Source of the DNA: Nitrosophilus kaiyonis | GTDB taxonomy: Bacteria; Campylobacterota; Campylobacteria; Campylobacterales; Nitratiruptoraceae | Reading direction: 5' to 3' | Assembly (NCBI RefSeq): GCF_027943725.1 | Contig: NZ_AP025696.1 | Coordinates: 62,001 to 126,000 of the forward strand | Length of the DNA stretch: 64,000 nucleotides | Shown here: one piece after another, positions 37,975 through 47,329 of the stretch | Layout of the letters: every line of letters starts with the position of its first letter | How positions within the stretch are numbered: the first letter of the stretch is position 1 | Translations under genes and position numbers: made by a program | The notes under the pieces: model-generated | The model's database searches: none | Told to the model about the DNA's origin: nothing | The model's input: the letters and a program-made list of their open reading frames with translations, nothing else

Positions 37975-40900
37975 CTACTCCTTCAAATAATCTTGCAAAG
38001 ATTTAGGTTTTAATTTTTCCTCTTTTAATTTTTTGATAGCCTCAGCGGCAACTCTTGCAGCTGCTAATGTTGTAAAATATGGTATATTAAATCTAAGTAC
38101 AGCCTCTCTTATCTTTTTAGCATCATCTTTACTTGCTTTATTATCACTAGTATTTATAGCTAAGGCAATTTCGCCATTTTTAATCATATCTTCTATATTT
38201 GGTCTACCTTCACTAATTTTTAAAACTCTTGAAGATTCAACACCATTTTCTTTTAAAACTTGATGGGTTCCTGAAGTAGCAACTATTTTAAATCCAAGAT
38301 CGATATACATTTTTGCAATATCTACAGCAAATGGCTTATCATAATCGGTTAATGAAAGAAATAGATTTCCATTAAGTGTCAAACGGTTACCTGCAGCAAA
38401 TTGCGCTTTTGCAAAGCTTATACCAAAATTATCACTTATTCCCATAACCTCGCCGGTACTTTTCATCTCTGGTCCCAAAATCAAATCAGCACCTATAAGC
38501 TTATTAAATGGAAATACCGCTTCTTTTACAGATATATGAGATTTAAGCTTTGGCTTTAATATTCCATTTTGCTCAATTACAATGTTATATTTGTCATAAA
38601 ATTTTAAAGCCTCTTTTAAATCGCCTTTTATCATAACTCTAGTAGCTACTTTTGCTAAAGGAAGACCTGTAGCTTTAGAAACAAAAGGAACAGTTCTACT
38701 TGCTCTTGGATTTACTTCAATTAGATAAACTTTATCTTTATAAATTGCATATTGAATATTTAAAAGTCCTTTTACTCCAAGTCCAAGGGCAATTGTCTTT
38801 GTTTGCTTTTCTATAGTTTTTAAAATTTCATCTTTAATAGATACTGTTGGCAAAGAGCAAGCGCTATCGCCAGAGTGAATACCAGCCTCTTCTATATGCT
38901 GCATTACTCCGCCTATATATACATCCTTTCCATCACTTATAGCATCAACATCAATTTCAATAGCATGGTCTAAAAATTTATCTATCAAAACAGGAGATTC
39001 ATTGCTTACACTTACAGCTTCATCCATATACTCTTTAAGCTCATTTTCATTGTAAACTATCCTCATAGCTCTACCACCAAGTACATAGCTTGGTCTAACA
39101 AGAACCGGATATCCAATATTTTCGGCAATTTTTAGAGCATCTTCTTTTGTTGTTGCAGTTCCATTTTCAGGTTGCAATAGATTGTTTTTTGTTACAAAAT
39201 CGCTAAATTTCTCTCTATCTTCTGCCAAATCAATAACTTTTGCGCTTGTTCCTACAATCTTTGCGCCTATTGTAGTTAAAGGTTTTGCAAGCTTTAATGG
39301 AGTTTGTCCCCCAAAATGAACAATAACACCATCTGGATTTTCAAGTTCAATAACACTTCTTACTCTTTCAAAATCGATAGGCTCAAAATATAAAATATCA
39401 CTTGTATCATAATCAGTTGAAACAGTTTCTGGGTTACAGTTGTACATAATTGTTTTTATTCCCATATCTTCAAGAGCAAAAGCAGCATGAACACAGCAGT
39501 AATCAAACTCAATCCCCTGACCTATTCTATTTGGCCCACCTCCAATAATTAAAACTTTTTTTTCACTCTCTAACTCGCTAACTTTCTCACTCTCTAACTC
39601 TCTAACTTCTTTTGATATATTTGTAGTTGAGTAAAGATATGGTGTTAATGCTTTAAATTCTGCTGCACAAGTGTCAACTTCATTATATTCATGTTCTATT
39701 TTTAGATTTTTTCTTGCATTATAAACATCATTTTCTGTTAAATTTGTATGCTCTTTTTCATTGATAAGCTTAGCAATCATTTTATCACTAAAGCCATATG
39801 TTTTTGCAACTCTTAAAAGCTTTTCATTTTGCAAAATATCCAAATCAATTCTTTTTTCAAAATCTACAATCTCTTCAATTTGATATAAAAACCATCTATC
39901 AATTTTACAAAGTTCATAAATATCTTCTACAGTTAAACCATTTCTAAAAGCTTCTGCAATGTAAAGAAGTCTTTTTTCATTTGGTCTTCTTATCTCTTTT
40001 TTTATAGTCTCAATATCAGCTTCAACTTTTTCAAAACCGCTAAGACCAGTTTCAAGTGAACAAAGGCCTTTTTGAATAGACTCTTTAAAAGTTCTACCAA
40101 TTGCCATTACTTCGCCAACACTTTTCATTGATGTTGTCAGTGTTGAATCAGCTTGAGGAAATTTTTCAAAAGTAAATCTTGGAATTTTTGTAACTATATA
40201 ATCAATCACCGGCTCAAAACTTGCTGGAGTTCCTGTGATATCATTTTTTATCTCATCAAGCGTATAACCAACTGCTAAAAGAGTAGCTACTTTAGCTATT
40301 GGATAACCAGTTGCTTTAGATGCTAAAGCTGAACTTCTACTTACTCTTGGATTCATCTCAATTACTGTCATTCTACCAGTCTCAGGATGAACAGCAAACT
40401 GAACATTACTTCCCCCAGTATCAACACCTATCTCTCTTAAAATTGCAAATGAGGCATCTCTCATTCTTTGATACTCTTTGTCTGTTAGAGTTAGAGCTGG
40501 TGCAACAGTTATAGAATCTCCAGTATGAACACCCATAGGATCAAGATTTTCAATAGAACAAACTATAATACAGTTATCCTCTTTATCTCTAATAACCTCC
40601 ATCTCATACTCTTTCCATCCAAGGAGGCTCTCTTCGATTAATATCTCATTTATTGGACTAGCTTCTAAACCTTTTGCAGCTAAAGTTTTAAATTCATCAA
40701 TATTATATGCAACTCCGCTTCCTCCACCAGCAAGTGTATATGAAGCTCTAATAATTAAAGGAAACCCTATCTCTTTTGCTGCTTCAACAGCTTCTTCTAA
40801 AGAGTATGCATATCTACTTTTTGGAAGGTCCATACCAATTTTTAGCATTGCTTCTTTAAATGCTTGTCTATCTTCACCTTTTTTAATAGCTTCTGGATCT

Positions 40901-41247
40901 GCTCCCAAAAACTTAACACTTTCAAGCATTCCTTTTTCATACATACTCATAGCAACATTTAATGCGGTTTGTCCTCCCATAGTAGGAAGTATTGCATCAA
41001 CATTTTCTTTTTTAATTATTTGATAAACAATCTCTTCAGTTATAGGCTCAATATATGTTCTATCTGCAAATTCTGGATCAGTCATAATAGTTGCAGGATT
41101 TGAATTAATTAAAACAACTCTATATCCAAGCTCTTTTAGAGTTTTTGTAGCTTGGGTACCAGAGTAGTCAAATTCGCAAGCTTGTCCTATTACAATTGGA
41201 CCCGAACCTATTAAAAGTATTGTATTAATATCTTCTCTTTTTGGCAT
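37975..41247 (-). CDS. carB: Carbamoyl-phosphate synthase large subunit
   Basis: A 1090-residue duplicated ATP-grasp enzyme making carbamoyl phosphate for arginine and pyrimidines. The two halves start [20 protein letters not shown] and [19 protein letters not shown]; each has an ATP-grasp block ([23 protein letters not shown]), and the C-terminal allosteric domain starts near 940. The linker between halves (~547-562) reads [16 protein letters not shown] and is encoded by a repeat array, about 8 residues longer than in E. coli. The small subunit gene is not in the window. Confidence 0.96.
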   Translation of the reverse strand: MPKREDINTILLIGSGPIVIGQACEFDYSGTQATKTLKELGYRVVLINSNPATIMTDPEFADRTYIEPITEEIVYQIIKKENVDAILPTMGGQTALNVAMSMYEKGMLESVKFLGADPEAIKKGEDRQAFKEAMLKIGMDLPKSRYAYSLEEAVEAAKEIGFPLIIRASYTLAGGGSGVAYNIDEFKTLAAKGLEASPINEILIEESLLGWKEYEMEVIRDKEDNCIIVCSIENLDPMGVHTGDSITVAPALTLTDKEYQRMRDASFAILREIGVDTGGSNVQFAVHPETGRMTVIEMNPRVSRSSALASKATGYPIAKVATLLAVGYTLDEIKNDITGTPASFEPVIDYIVTKIPRFTFEKFPQADSTLTTSMKSVGEVMAIGRTFKESIQKGLCSLETGLSGFEKVEADIETIKKEIRRPNEKRLLYIAEAFRNGLTVEDIYELCKIDRWFLYQIEEIVDFEKRIDLDILQNEKLLRVAKTYGFSDKMIAKLINEKEHTNLTENDVYNARKNLKIEHEYNEVDTCAAEFKALTPYLYSTTNISKEVRELESEKVSELESEKKVLIIGGGPNRIGQGIEFDYCCVHAAFALEDMGIKTIMYNCNPETVSTDYDTSDILYFEPIDFERVRSVIELENPDGVIVHFGGQTPLKLAKPLTTIGAKIVGTSAKVIDLAEDREKFSDFVTKNNLLQPENGTATTKEDALKIAENIGYPVLVRPSYVLGGRAMRIVYNENELKEYMDEAVSVSNESPVLIDKFLDHAIEIDVDAISDGKDVYIGGVMQHIEEAGIHSGDSACSLPTVSIKDEILKTIEKQTKTIALGLGVKGLLNIQYAIYKDKVYLIEVNPRASRTVPFVSKATGLPLAKVATRVMIKGDLKEALKFYDKYNIVIEQNGILKPKLKSHISVKEAVFPFNKLIGADLILGPEMKSTGEVMGISDNFGISFAKAQFAAGNRLTLNGNLFLSLTDYDKPFAVDIAKMYIDLGFKIVATSGTHQVLKENGVESSRVLKISEGRPNIEDMIKNGEIALAINTSDNKASKDDAKKIREAVLRFNIPYFTTLAAARVAAEAIKKLKEEKLKPKSLQDYLKE
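39563..39609. repeat. In-frame short-word repeat inside carB
   Basis: TCACTCTCTAACTC occurs twice, 24 nt apart, with further CTAAC words between and after. It codes for the Glu/Ser/Leu-rich inter-half linker of CarB. The words resemble those in the intergenic arrays. Confidence 0.7.
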
Positions 41248-41301
41248 TTACAACCCTTGTGAAGTTAAATTTAGATATTTTACAAAAAAGTTGATAAAAG
41301 T

Positions 41302-41476
41302 GACATTAGTTATTGGACATTGGTCATTGGTAATTAGTAATTTGGAATTGGGAATTAATATAAGTATTAAGTTTTTAAATTATTACTATATACTAATTAT
41401 TTAATTATTAACTCTTAGCTCTCATTCACTATACTAACCTATCACTAATTCATATTAATGACTAATGTCTAATGAC
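41302..41476. repeat. Heptanucleotide array between mreC and carB
   Basis: The left part has ATT recurring every 7 nt for eight units (GACATT, AGTTATT, GGACATT, GGTCATT, GGTAATT, AGTAATT, TGGAATT, GGGAATT). The right end carries the complement; GACATTAGT (41302-41310) pairs with ACTAATGTC (41461-41469), 12 of 13 if extended. The centre is AT-rich with no ORF. Confidence 0.8.
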
Positions 41477-41478
41477 TT

Positions 41479-42231
41479 TTAATTATTTATAATGACCCAA
41501 AAATATTTTGGATGTGAAATATCTGCATAAGGTTTAATTTCTGCTACTTTATAACTTCCTCTTTCTTTAATTTTTATTACTTTTCCAACTTTTATACCAT
41601 AAAAAAATATATTATCCATTCCACTTGTAACAACCTCATCCCCAACTTTAATCTGCTTATGCATTGGTATAAATTTTACTTTCATAATTCCATTTTTATG
41701 TCCAATAGCAACACCTGGGGCTCTAACATCTCCAATTTCTACAGCATATGCACATTTTTTATTACTATTTAAAAGTGCAAGAGGTTTTGAATTTTTTTCA
41801 ACAACTATACCAGCTGCGAAATCATCTTTTACAAGACCATAAATTTTTGTTTTATTAAAATCCTTAAAATCTATCCAAACAGAAGAAAAATCACCAAGTT
41901 TAGAATATGAAATAGCCCTAACAAGCTTTATATCAAAACTATTTTTTATTGAAGAGTTACACTCTTTTTTTATTGATTGAAGTTCATCTTTTATTGCATT
42001 AAACTGCAGTTTATATTTTTCCAATTCTCGATTTTGCAAAAGAAGATTTTCTATAGTCTCTTCTTGATTTAAATGAAGTAATATAATATTTTCTAAATAA
42101 TCATTTATTTGATGATATTTTATTTTTATAAAATTTGTAAAATCTTGTAACTCTTTTTGGAGGAAATTAAATTTAATTCCTCCAATAAAAAGAAGTAAAA
42201 TAGTTAAATATAAAATAAATTTTTTATTCAT
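41479..42231 (-). CDS. mreC: Rod shape-determining protein MreC
   Basis: A 250-residue protein: one N-terminal membrane segment (~5-22), a coiled coil (~55-95) and a beta-barrel periplasmic domain with VEIGDVRAPGVAIGHKNGIMKV, IKVGDEVVTSGMD and the ending HPKYFWVIIN. It links cytoplasmic MreB to wall synthases. It overlaps the mreB stop by 8 nt. It is the last gene before the array that separates it from carB. Confidence 0.9.
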   Translation of the reverse strand: MNKKFILYLTILLLFIGGIKFNFLQKELQDFTNFIKIKYHQINDYLENIILLHLNQEETIENLLLQNRELEKYKLQFNAIKDELQSIKKECNSSIKNSFDIKLVRAISYSKLGDFSSVWIDFKDFNKTKIYGLVKDDFAAGIVVEKNSKPLALLNSNKKCAYAVEIGDVRAPGVAIGHKNGIMKVKFIPMHKQIKVGDEVVTSGMDNIFFYGIKVGKVIKIKERGSYKVAEIKPYADISHPKYFWVIINN

Positions 42232-43258
42232 TAGAGAGTTGCTGAAGGATTTCTATCTCTTCTAAAGCTTTACCTGTACCTTTTGCAACCGCCAATAATG
42301 GATCCTCACTAACAAATACAGGCAATTTTACAATATCTGAAAGGTATCTATCTAAATTTCTAATCAATGCACCTCCACCAGTTAATACAATTCCATTTTC
42401 AACAATATCTCCAGCAAGTTCTGGAGGCATCTTTTCAAGTATCTCTTTAAGAGCATCTGCTATCTCTTTCAATGGAGCTCTCATAGCCTCATAAATATCA
42501 TCACTTGTAATTTCTATTGAAGAGAGCATTCCGGTTAATTGATCCCTTCCATTAACTATCATTTTAAGCGGCTCTTTTAATGGAAGGGCTGTTCCTATAT
42601 TTATTTTAACCTCTTCTGCAACTCTATCTCCAATTAAAAGATTATATTTTTTCTTTATAAAATCTGCTATTGCTCTATCAATTTTATCTCCAGCGGTTCT
42701 TACAGACTTACAAACTACAAGACCCCCAAGGCTGATAACACCAATTTCAGTTGTTCCCCCGCCAATATCAACAACAAGATTTCCATGAGGCTCTTTTATA
42801 GGAAGACCTGCGCCAATAGCTGCAGCCATTGGCTCTTCAATTAAAAATACTTCTCTTGCTCCAGCACTTAAGGCTGATTCTCTTACTGCTTTTCTTTCTA
42901 CCTGAGTTAAACCATATGGTACACAGATTATTACTCTTGGTCTTAGAAATGCTTTTCTGCTATGGGCCTTTTCTATGAAATATCTTATCATCTTTTCAGT
43001 CATATCAAAATCTGCTATTACTCCATCTTTCATAGGCCTAACTGCTCTAATATCACCTGGAGTTTTACCAACCATCTCTTTAGCTTCTCTTCCAACAGCT
43101 AAGATTTTTTCTCTACCAAATCTATCTTTTTTTACTGCCACTACAGATGGCTCATTTATAATAATTCCCTGTCCTTTTACAAGAACTAGAGTATTTGCAG
43201 TTCCAAGATCTATACCCATATCATTTGAAAACCAGCCTATAATCTTATCAAATATCAT
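42224..43258 (-). CDS. mreB: Actin-like cell-shape protein MreB
   Basis: A 344-residue actin homologue of standard length. ATP-binding blocks are GIDLGTANTLVLVKG, NLVVDIGGGTTEIGVIS and GIVLTGGGALIRNLD; VIICVPYGLTQVERKAV is also typical. It polymerises under the membrane and directs lateral wall growth. AGGAAA precedes the ATG, 9 nt after the clpX stop. Confidence 0.96.
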   Translation of the reverse strand: MIFDKIIGWFSNDMGIDLGTANTLVLVKGQGIIINEPSVVAVKKDRFGREKILAVGREAKEMVGKTPGDIRAVRPMKDGVIADFDMTEKMIRYFIEKAHSRKAFLRPRVIICVPYGLTQVERKAVRESALSAGAREVFLIEEPMAAAIGAGLPIKEPHGNLVVDIGGGTTEIGVISLGGLVVCKSVRTAGDKIDRAIADFIKKKYNLLIGDRVAEEVKINIGTALPLKEPLKMIVNGRDQLTGMLSSIEITSDDIYEAMRAPLKEIADALKEILEKMPPELAGDIVENGIVLTGGGALIRNLDRYLSDIVKLPVFVSEDPLLAVAKGTGKALEEIEILQQLSNE

Positions 43259-43267
43259 TATTTTTCC

Positions 43268-44494
43268 TTATGCGCTCTTTTGAATATTTTTTTTAATAAA
43301 AATTGGTTTTTCTTTTTTTTCAATAACATCTTTAGTTATAACTATTTCATAACCTTTATATTCTGGAAGTTCAAACATAATATCAACCATTATCTCTTCC
43401 ATAATAGCTCTAAGCCCTCTCGCTCCGGTTTTTCTTCTGATAGCTAAATCTGCAATTGCTTCTAATGCCTCTTTTTCAAAAGAAAGTTCAACATCATCAA
43501 TTGCAAAAAGCTTTTTATACTGTTTAACTAAAGCATTTTTTGGCTCAGTTAATATTCGAACAAAATCATCTTTGCTTAATTGATTTAAAGTTGCAATCAT
43601 ATGAAGTCTACCAATGAGCTCTGGAATCAGTCCATACTGAACAAGATCATCAGGTTCTACATAATTTAAAACCTCTTCATCTTCCATTTTCCCTTTTTTC
43701 TCCTGTCCAAAACCTAAAACATTTCCTCCAAGTCTTCTTTTTATTATATCAGTCAATCCATCAAATGCTCCGCCACAAATAAATAAAATATTTGATGTGT
43801 CTATTTGAATAAATTCTTGATTTGGATGTTTTCTGCCACCTTTTGGAGGAATATTTACTACACTTCCTTCAATAATTTTCAAAAGAGCCTGCTGAACTCC
43901 TTCACCTGAAACATCTCTTGTAATAGACCTATTTTCTCCTAATCTTGAAATTTTATCTATCTCATCTATAAAAATTATTCCTCTCTCAGCTTTTTTAACA
44001 TCACCATCAGCAGCTTGCAAAAGTCTAACCAACACATTTTCTACATCTTCGCCCACATAACCAGCTTCTGTTAAACTTGTTGCATCAGCAATTGCTAATG
44101 GTACATCTAAAAATTTTGCCATAGTTTGGGCCATTAAAGTTTTTCCACTTCCTGTAGGTCCAATAAGTAAAATGTTAGATTTTGCTATTTCAGTATCATC
44201 TTCTTCTATATTTTTTTGTTTAAAAATTCTTTTGTAATGGTTATATACAGCAACTGCAAAAATTTTTTTTGCTCTTTCTTGCCCTATTACATATTCATCA
44301 AGAACTGCTTTTAACTCTTTTGGAGTCATAAGCTCTTTATCAAACTCTATTTCATTACTCTCTTCTTCCTCTTCACCAAAAAGAATTTTATAAGCTGATA
44401 CTACACAATTTTTACAAATATATACATCATTTCCTGCAATTAATGGATTTTCTTCACTTTCATAAGATCCACAAAAACTACACTTTCTAAGCAT
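43268..44494 (-). CDS. clpX: ClpX, unfoldase subunit of the ClpXP protease
   Basis: A 408-residue AAA+ protein. The N-terminal zinc domain has two Cys pairs ([13 protein letters not shown]). The AAA+ core has Walker [16 protein letters not shown], Walker [12 protein letters not shown], a GYVGED pore loop and the C-terminal sensor [13 protein letters not shown]. It is upstream of mreB and downstream of lpxA, as in Campylobacter. Confidence 0.96.
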   Translation of the reverse strand: MLRKCSFCGSYESEENPLIAGNDVYICKNCVVSAYKILFGEEEEESNEIEFDKELMTPKELKAVLDEYVIGQERAKKIFAVAVYNHYKRIFKQKNIEEDDTEIAKSNILLIGPTGSGKTLMAQTMAKFLDVPLAIADATSLTEAGYVGEDVENVLVRLLQAADGDVKKAERGIIFIDEIDKISRLGENRSITRDVSGEGVQQALLKIIEGSVVNIPPKGGRKHPNQEFIQIDTSNILFICGGAFDGLTDIIKRRLGGNVLGFGQEKKGKMEDEEVLNYVEPDDLVQYGLIPELIGRLHMIATLNQLSKDDFVRILTEPKNALVKQYKKLFAIDDVELSFEKEALEAIADLAIRRKTGARGLRAIMEEIMVDIMFELPEYKGYEIVITKDVIEKKEKPIFIKKNIQKSA

Positions 44495-44514
44495 CCATTT
44501 CCTTTATTTAAATT

Positions 44515-44690
44515 TAGACATCAGTCGGTAGTCCTTAGTAACTTTATTTCGTTATTCGTAATTAGTAATTAGTGTTAAGTTTTTTAAACTAACACTAACA
44601 CGATTCACTATCAATAAATTCTTAATTCTTAACTCTTACACTATCTATAAAACTCAATGATTAATGACTTAATGACTAATGACTTCTTGC
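44515..44690. repeat. Heptanucleotide array between lpxA and clpX
   Basis: TTATTCG, TAATTAG, TAATTAG, TGTTAAG run at 7-nt steps; TTAGTGTTA (44569-44577) pairs with TAACACTAA (44590-44598). The right end has AATGACTTAATGACTAATGAC words. It shares TTTCGTTATTCGTAATT with the next array. It lies inside a gene series that is normally one transcript. Confidence 0.78.
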
Positions 44691-45458
44691 TCATCTAAAA
44701 GGTATTCCCCTTTTAGTTTCTAAAACAAATTTTGCTAAATTTTTAATATGATCATTATTACTATTTTCATATAAACTTAAAGCTGTCTCTTGCAAAGGTT
44801 TTCCACTTTGAAAAAGTTCTTTATATGCTTTTTTAAGAATATCAACAACTTCTCTTCCTAGTTTTCTTCTAAGTCCAACTATATTTAATCCCCTAAGTAC
44901 AGCTCTATTGCCTTCAGCAAGACAATAAGGAGGAATATCTTGATTAACTGCACTAGCACCTGCTATCATAGCAAAATCACCAATTTTGACAAATTGATGA
45001 ACAGGACTCATTCCACCAATTACCACATTATCCCCAAGTTCAACATGACCTGCTAATGTGGCAGCATTTGCTAATATACAGTTATTCCCTATAATACAGT
45101 CATGAGCTACATGAACATATCCCATAAAAAAATTATTATCTCCAATAACTGTTTTTCCTCCACCACCTTTTGTTCCGGGATTAAATAGACAAAATTCCCT
45201 TATAACATTATTTTTGCCAATAATTAATTCTACATCTTCTCCACTAAATTTCATATCTTGAGGAATAGACCCAATTACTGAATTATAAAAAATTTTAGTA
45301 CCTTCACCAATTATAGTCTTTCCATCAATAACTGCACCTTGCATAATAACGCAATTATCACCTATTATTGCATCTTTTGAGATATAAACATTTGGCCCTA
45401 TGGTTACATTTTTACCTATTTTTGCGCCTTCTTCAATTATTGCTTTTTCTGAAATCAT
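44691..45458 (-). CDS. lpxA: UDP-N-acetylglucosamine acyltransferase
   Basis: A 255-residue left-handed beta-helix enzyme that starts lipid A synthesis. Hexapeptide repeats (IGKNVTIGPNVYISKDAIIGD) fill the first two thirds; the catalytic His is in GYVHVAHDCIIGNN, followed by LAGHVELGDNVVIGG, and a helical C-terminus. GGAG precedes the ATG. Confidence 0.96.
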   Translation of the reverse strand: MISEKAIIEEGAKIGKNVTIGPNVYISKDAIIGDNCVIMQGAVIDGKTIIGEGTKIFYNSVIGSIPQDMKFSGEDVELIIGKNNVIREFCLFNPGTKGGGGKTVIGDNNFFMGYVHVAHDCIIGNNCILANAATLAGHVELGDNVVIGGMSPVHQFVKIGDFAMIAGASAVNQDIPPYCLAEGNRAVLRGLNIVGLRRKLGREVVDILKKAYKELFQSGKPLQETALSLYENSNNDHIKNLAKFVLETKRGIPFR

Positions 45459-45471
45459 TAATACTCCATAA

Positions 45472-45665
45472 ATTAGTCATTAGTCGTCAGCCTTTAGTCT
45501 TTAGACATTGGACACCGGCCATTTTGTTTCGTTATTCGTAATTCGTAAAACGTGATTGGTAATTGGAAATTAGCTTCTTCACAGCTTCACACCTTCTCCG
45601 CTTCCCTACTTATCCCCATTTTCTCACTTTCTCACTTCCTTACTCATCTTACTCAACTACTCACC
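45472..45665. repeat. Heptanucleotide array between fabZ and lpxA
   Basis: The clearest 7-nt phase in the window: ATTAGTC, ATTAGTC, GTCAGCC, TTTAGTC, TTTAGAC, ATTGGAC, ACCGGCC; then GTTATTC, GTAATTC, GTAAAAC, GTGATTG, GTAATTG. The right half is pyrimidine-rich (CTTCTCAC/CTTACTCA words). No ORF. Confidence 0.8.
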
Positions 45666-45671
45666 AAAACA

Positions 45672-46118
45672 CTATCTATCAACAATCATAGCCTTTAATT
45701 CTGCTTCTGCAACTAAATTTTCATCAACATATGCTTTTCCTTCAAGCACCCAGATATTTCCTCTATGTTTAATGACATTTAGTCTATATTCTAATCTATC
45801 ACCAGGTTTTACAGGATTTCTAAATTTGGCTTTATCGATACTCATAAAATAAACAACTTTATCTTTTGCAGCTTCTTGGGCCTCTTTCGATGAGCTTTTA
45901 AAAGCCAAAATTCCTCCAGCTTGTGCCATTCCTTCTATTATCATAACACCCGGATAAATTGGATGACCAGGAAAATGCCCTTCAAATACTGGCTCACTGA
46001 TACTTACATTTTTATAAGCAACTACACTCTCTCCCTCTTTCAAATCTGTTACTCTATCAACAAGTAAAAAAGGATATCTATGTGGTAATATGTTTTGAAT
46101 TTCTACAACATCTATCAT
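45672..46118 (-). CDS. fabZ: 3-hydroxyacyl-ACP dehydratase
   Basis: A 148-residue hot-dog enzyme of fatty-acid synthesis. The catalytic helix is [22 protein letters not shown] with the active His and Glu; [14 protein letters not shown] is the family start. AAGGA precedes the ATG. It is first of the lipid A/shape gene series, separated from the next gene by a repeat array. Confidence 0.96.
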   Translation of the reverse strand: MIDVVEIQNILPHRYPFLLVDRVTDLKEGESVVAYKNVSISEPVFEGHFPGHPIYPGVMIIEGMAQAGGILAFKSSSKEAQEAAKDKVVYFMSIDKAKFRNPVKPGDRLEYRLNVIKHRGNIWVLEGKAYVDENLVAEAELKAMIVDR

Positions 46119-46140
46119 TATTATCCTTTATTGTAAGTTT

Positions 46141-46226
46141 AAGTTGTCAAAATAGTTGAGTGGTTGAGTAGTTTCTTATATTACAATTTAACCACTCAAC
46201 TACTTAGCCACCCAACTAATCAACCA
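46141..46226. repeat. Inverted short-word array between queH and fabZ
   Basis: GTTGAGTGGTTGAGTAG words on the left and their complement on the right; TAGTTGAGTGGTT (46153-46165) pairs perfectly over 13 bp with 46190-46202. It resembles the array at 3615-3687 (GAGT/ACTC words). Confidence 0.75.
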
Positions 46227-46246
46227 TATTATTAAATTTCGATATT

Positions 46247-47329
46247 TTATCTTAATGTTACTAAATTTTCTCTAACATCGTTATATAGTTTATATTTTAA
46301 ATATATTTCAATTTTTTTTGTTGGAATTTTATCAACTACAATTATTGCAGATGTATCATAATCTTCAAAACTCAAATGTTTTCTTACCTCTATCTCATGT
46401 TTAACATCAAAATCACTAAATATCATCTCTTTAACACTTTTAAAATTAAGCCCACTTAGCTCATTAAAAAATTTAAGCTCAATAAATCTTACCTCTTCTC
46501 TATTTAAATAATATACATTGCTAAGTTCGAAATCTATTTTGCCTCTAATATAGTCTCTTTTTGATGTGGAATAATAAAGAAAATAGGATGGAATAACATT
46601 TTTATCCTCTTTTACAAATGCTCTCAATAATCTATAATTTAAAAATTTTTGTCTTATTATTTTATATTCAATATTTTTCTCTTCTAATTTTATTCTCTCT
46701 TCATAAATTTTTAGTCTCTCTTCTATGGAAGCTGGTAATATTTGATTGTTTATTGGATTTATCATCTCATCCATAAAAATATTTTGTTCCTCTCTTTGAT
46801 TCATCAAACCAAACAGACAGCCACAATAATCTTGACGATATAACTTTTGCTCTTTTGTTACACGAGATTGCTCTTGTGAACCGCCACCGCTTCTATAATC
46901 AACAAATATAAACTTAGTATCCAGCTCTTTATCAATCTCTTTTGCACTATTTTTTAACTGCTCTTGAGATTTTAAAGGACTTACCAAAAGAGTTGTTGTG
47001 TATCTTTTTTCTCCTAACTCTTTTGCTTTTCTCGCAGCAACTTTTAATCTTTTATCAAAACATATTTCACATCTTTTCCCTTTTTCTGGCTCTTTTTCAA
47101 GACCTTCTACAGCTTTTAACCAATTTTCAAAATCATACTCCCCTTCAATAAGTTCAATTCCCAATTTTTCGCAACTTCTTTTTACATCTAAAAGTCTTAA
47201 TTTGTATTCACTATATGGATGAATATTTGGATCATAAAAAAAACCTATCAATTTTTCATTTGGAAAATCTTTTTTTAGTTTTTCTAAAAAAAAGTGACTA
47301 TCAACACTACAGCATATATGTACTAACAT
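46247..47329 (-). CDS. queH: Epoxyqueuosine reductase QueH with C-terminal extension
   Basis: About 360 residues. The N-terminal ~190 are QueH (DUF208): MLVHICCSVDSHFFLE (Cys pair), YDPNIHPYSEY, KGKRCEICFDKRL, TTTLLVSPLKS and YRQDYCGCLFGL; these cysteines hold an iron-sulfur site that reduces epoxyqueuosine in tRNA. The remaining ~170 residues are an extension of unknown role. ATG 47329 overlaps the nadE stop by 7 nt with GGGGAAG upstream; the longer frame to 47362 lies within nadE. Confidence 0.85.
   Translation of the reverse strand: MLVHICCSVDSHFFLEKLKKDFPNEKLIGFFYDPNIHPYSEYKLRLLDVKRSCEKLGIELIEGEYDFENWLKAVEGLEKEPEKGKRCEICFDKRLKVAARKAKELGEKRYTTTLLVSPLKSQEQLKNSAKEIDKELDTKFIFVDYRSGGGSQEQSRVTKEQKLYRQDYCGCLFGLMNQREEQNIFMDEMINPINNQILPASIEERLKIYEERIKLEEKNIEYKIIRQKFLNYRLLRAFVKEDKNVIPSYFLYYSTSKRDYIRGKIDFELSNVYYLNREEVRFIELKFFNELSGLNFKSVKEMIFSDFDVKHEIEVRKHLSFEDYDTSAIIVVDKIPTKKIEIYLKYKLYNDVRENLVTLR

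Noticed and set aside
41302-41476. CRISPR-like array
   Set aside because: Units are 7 nt and degenerate with no spacers, and no cas genes are in the window.
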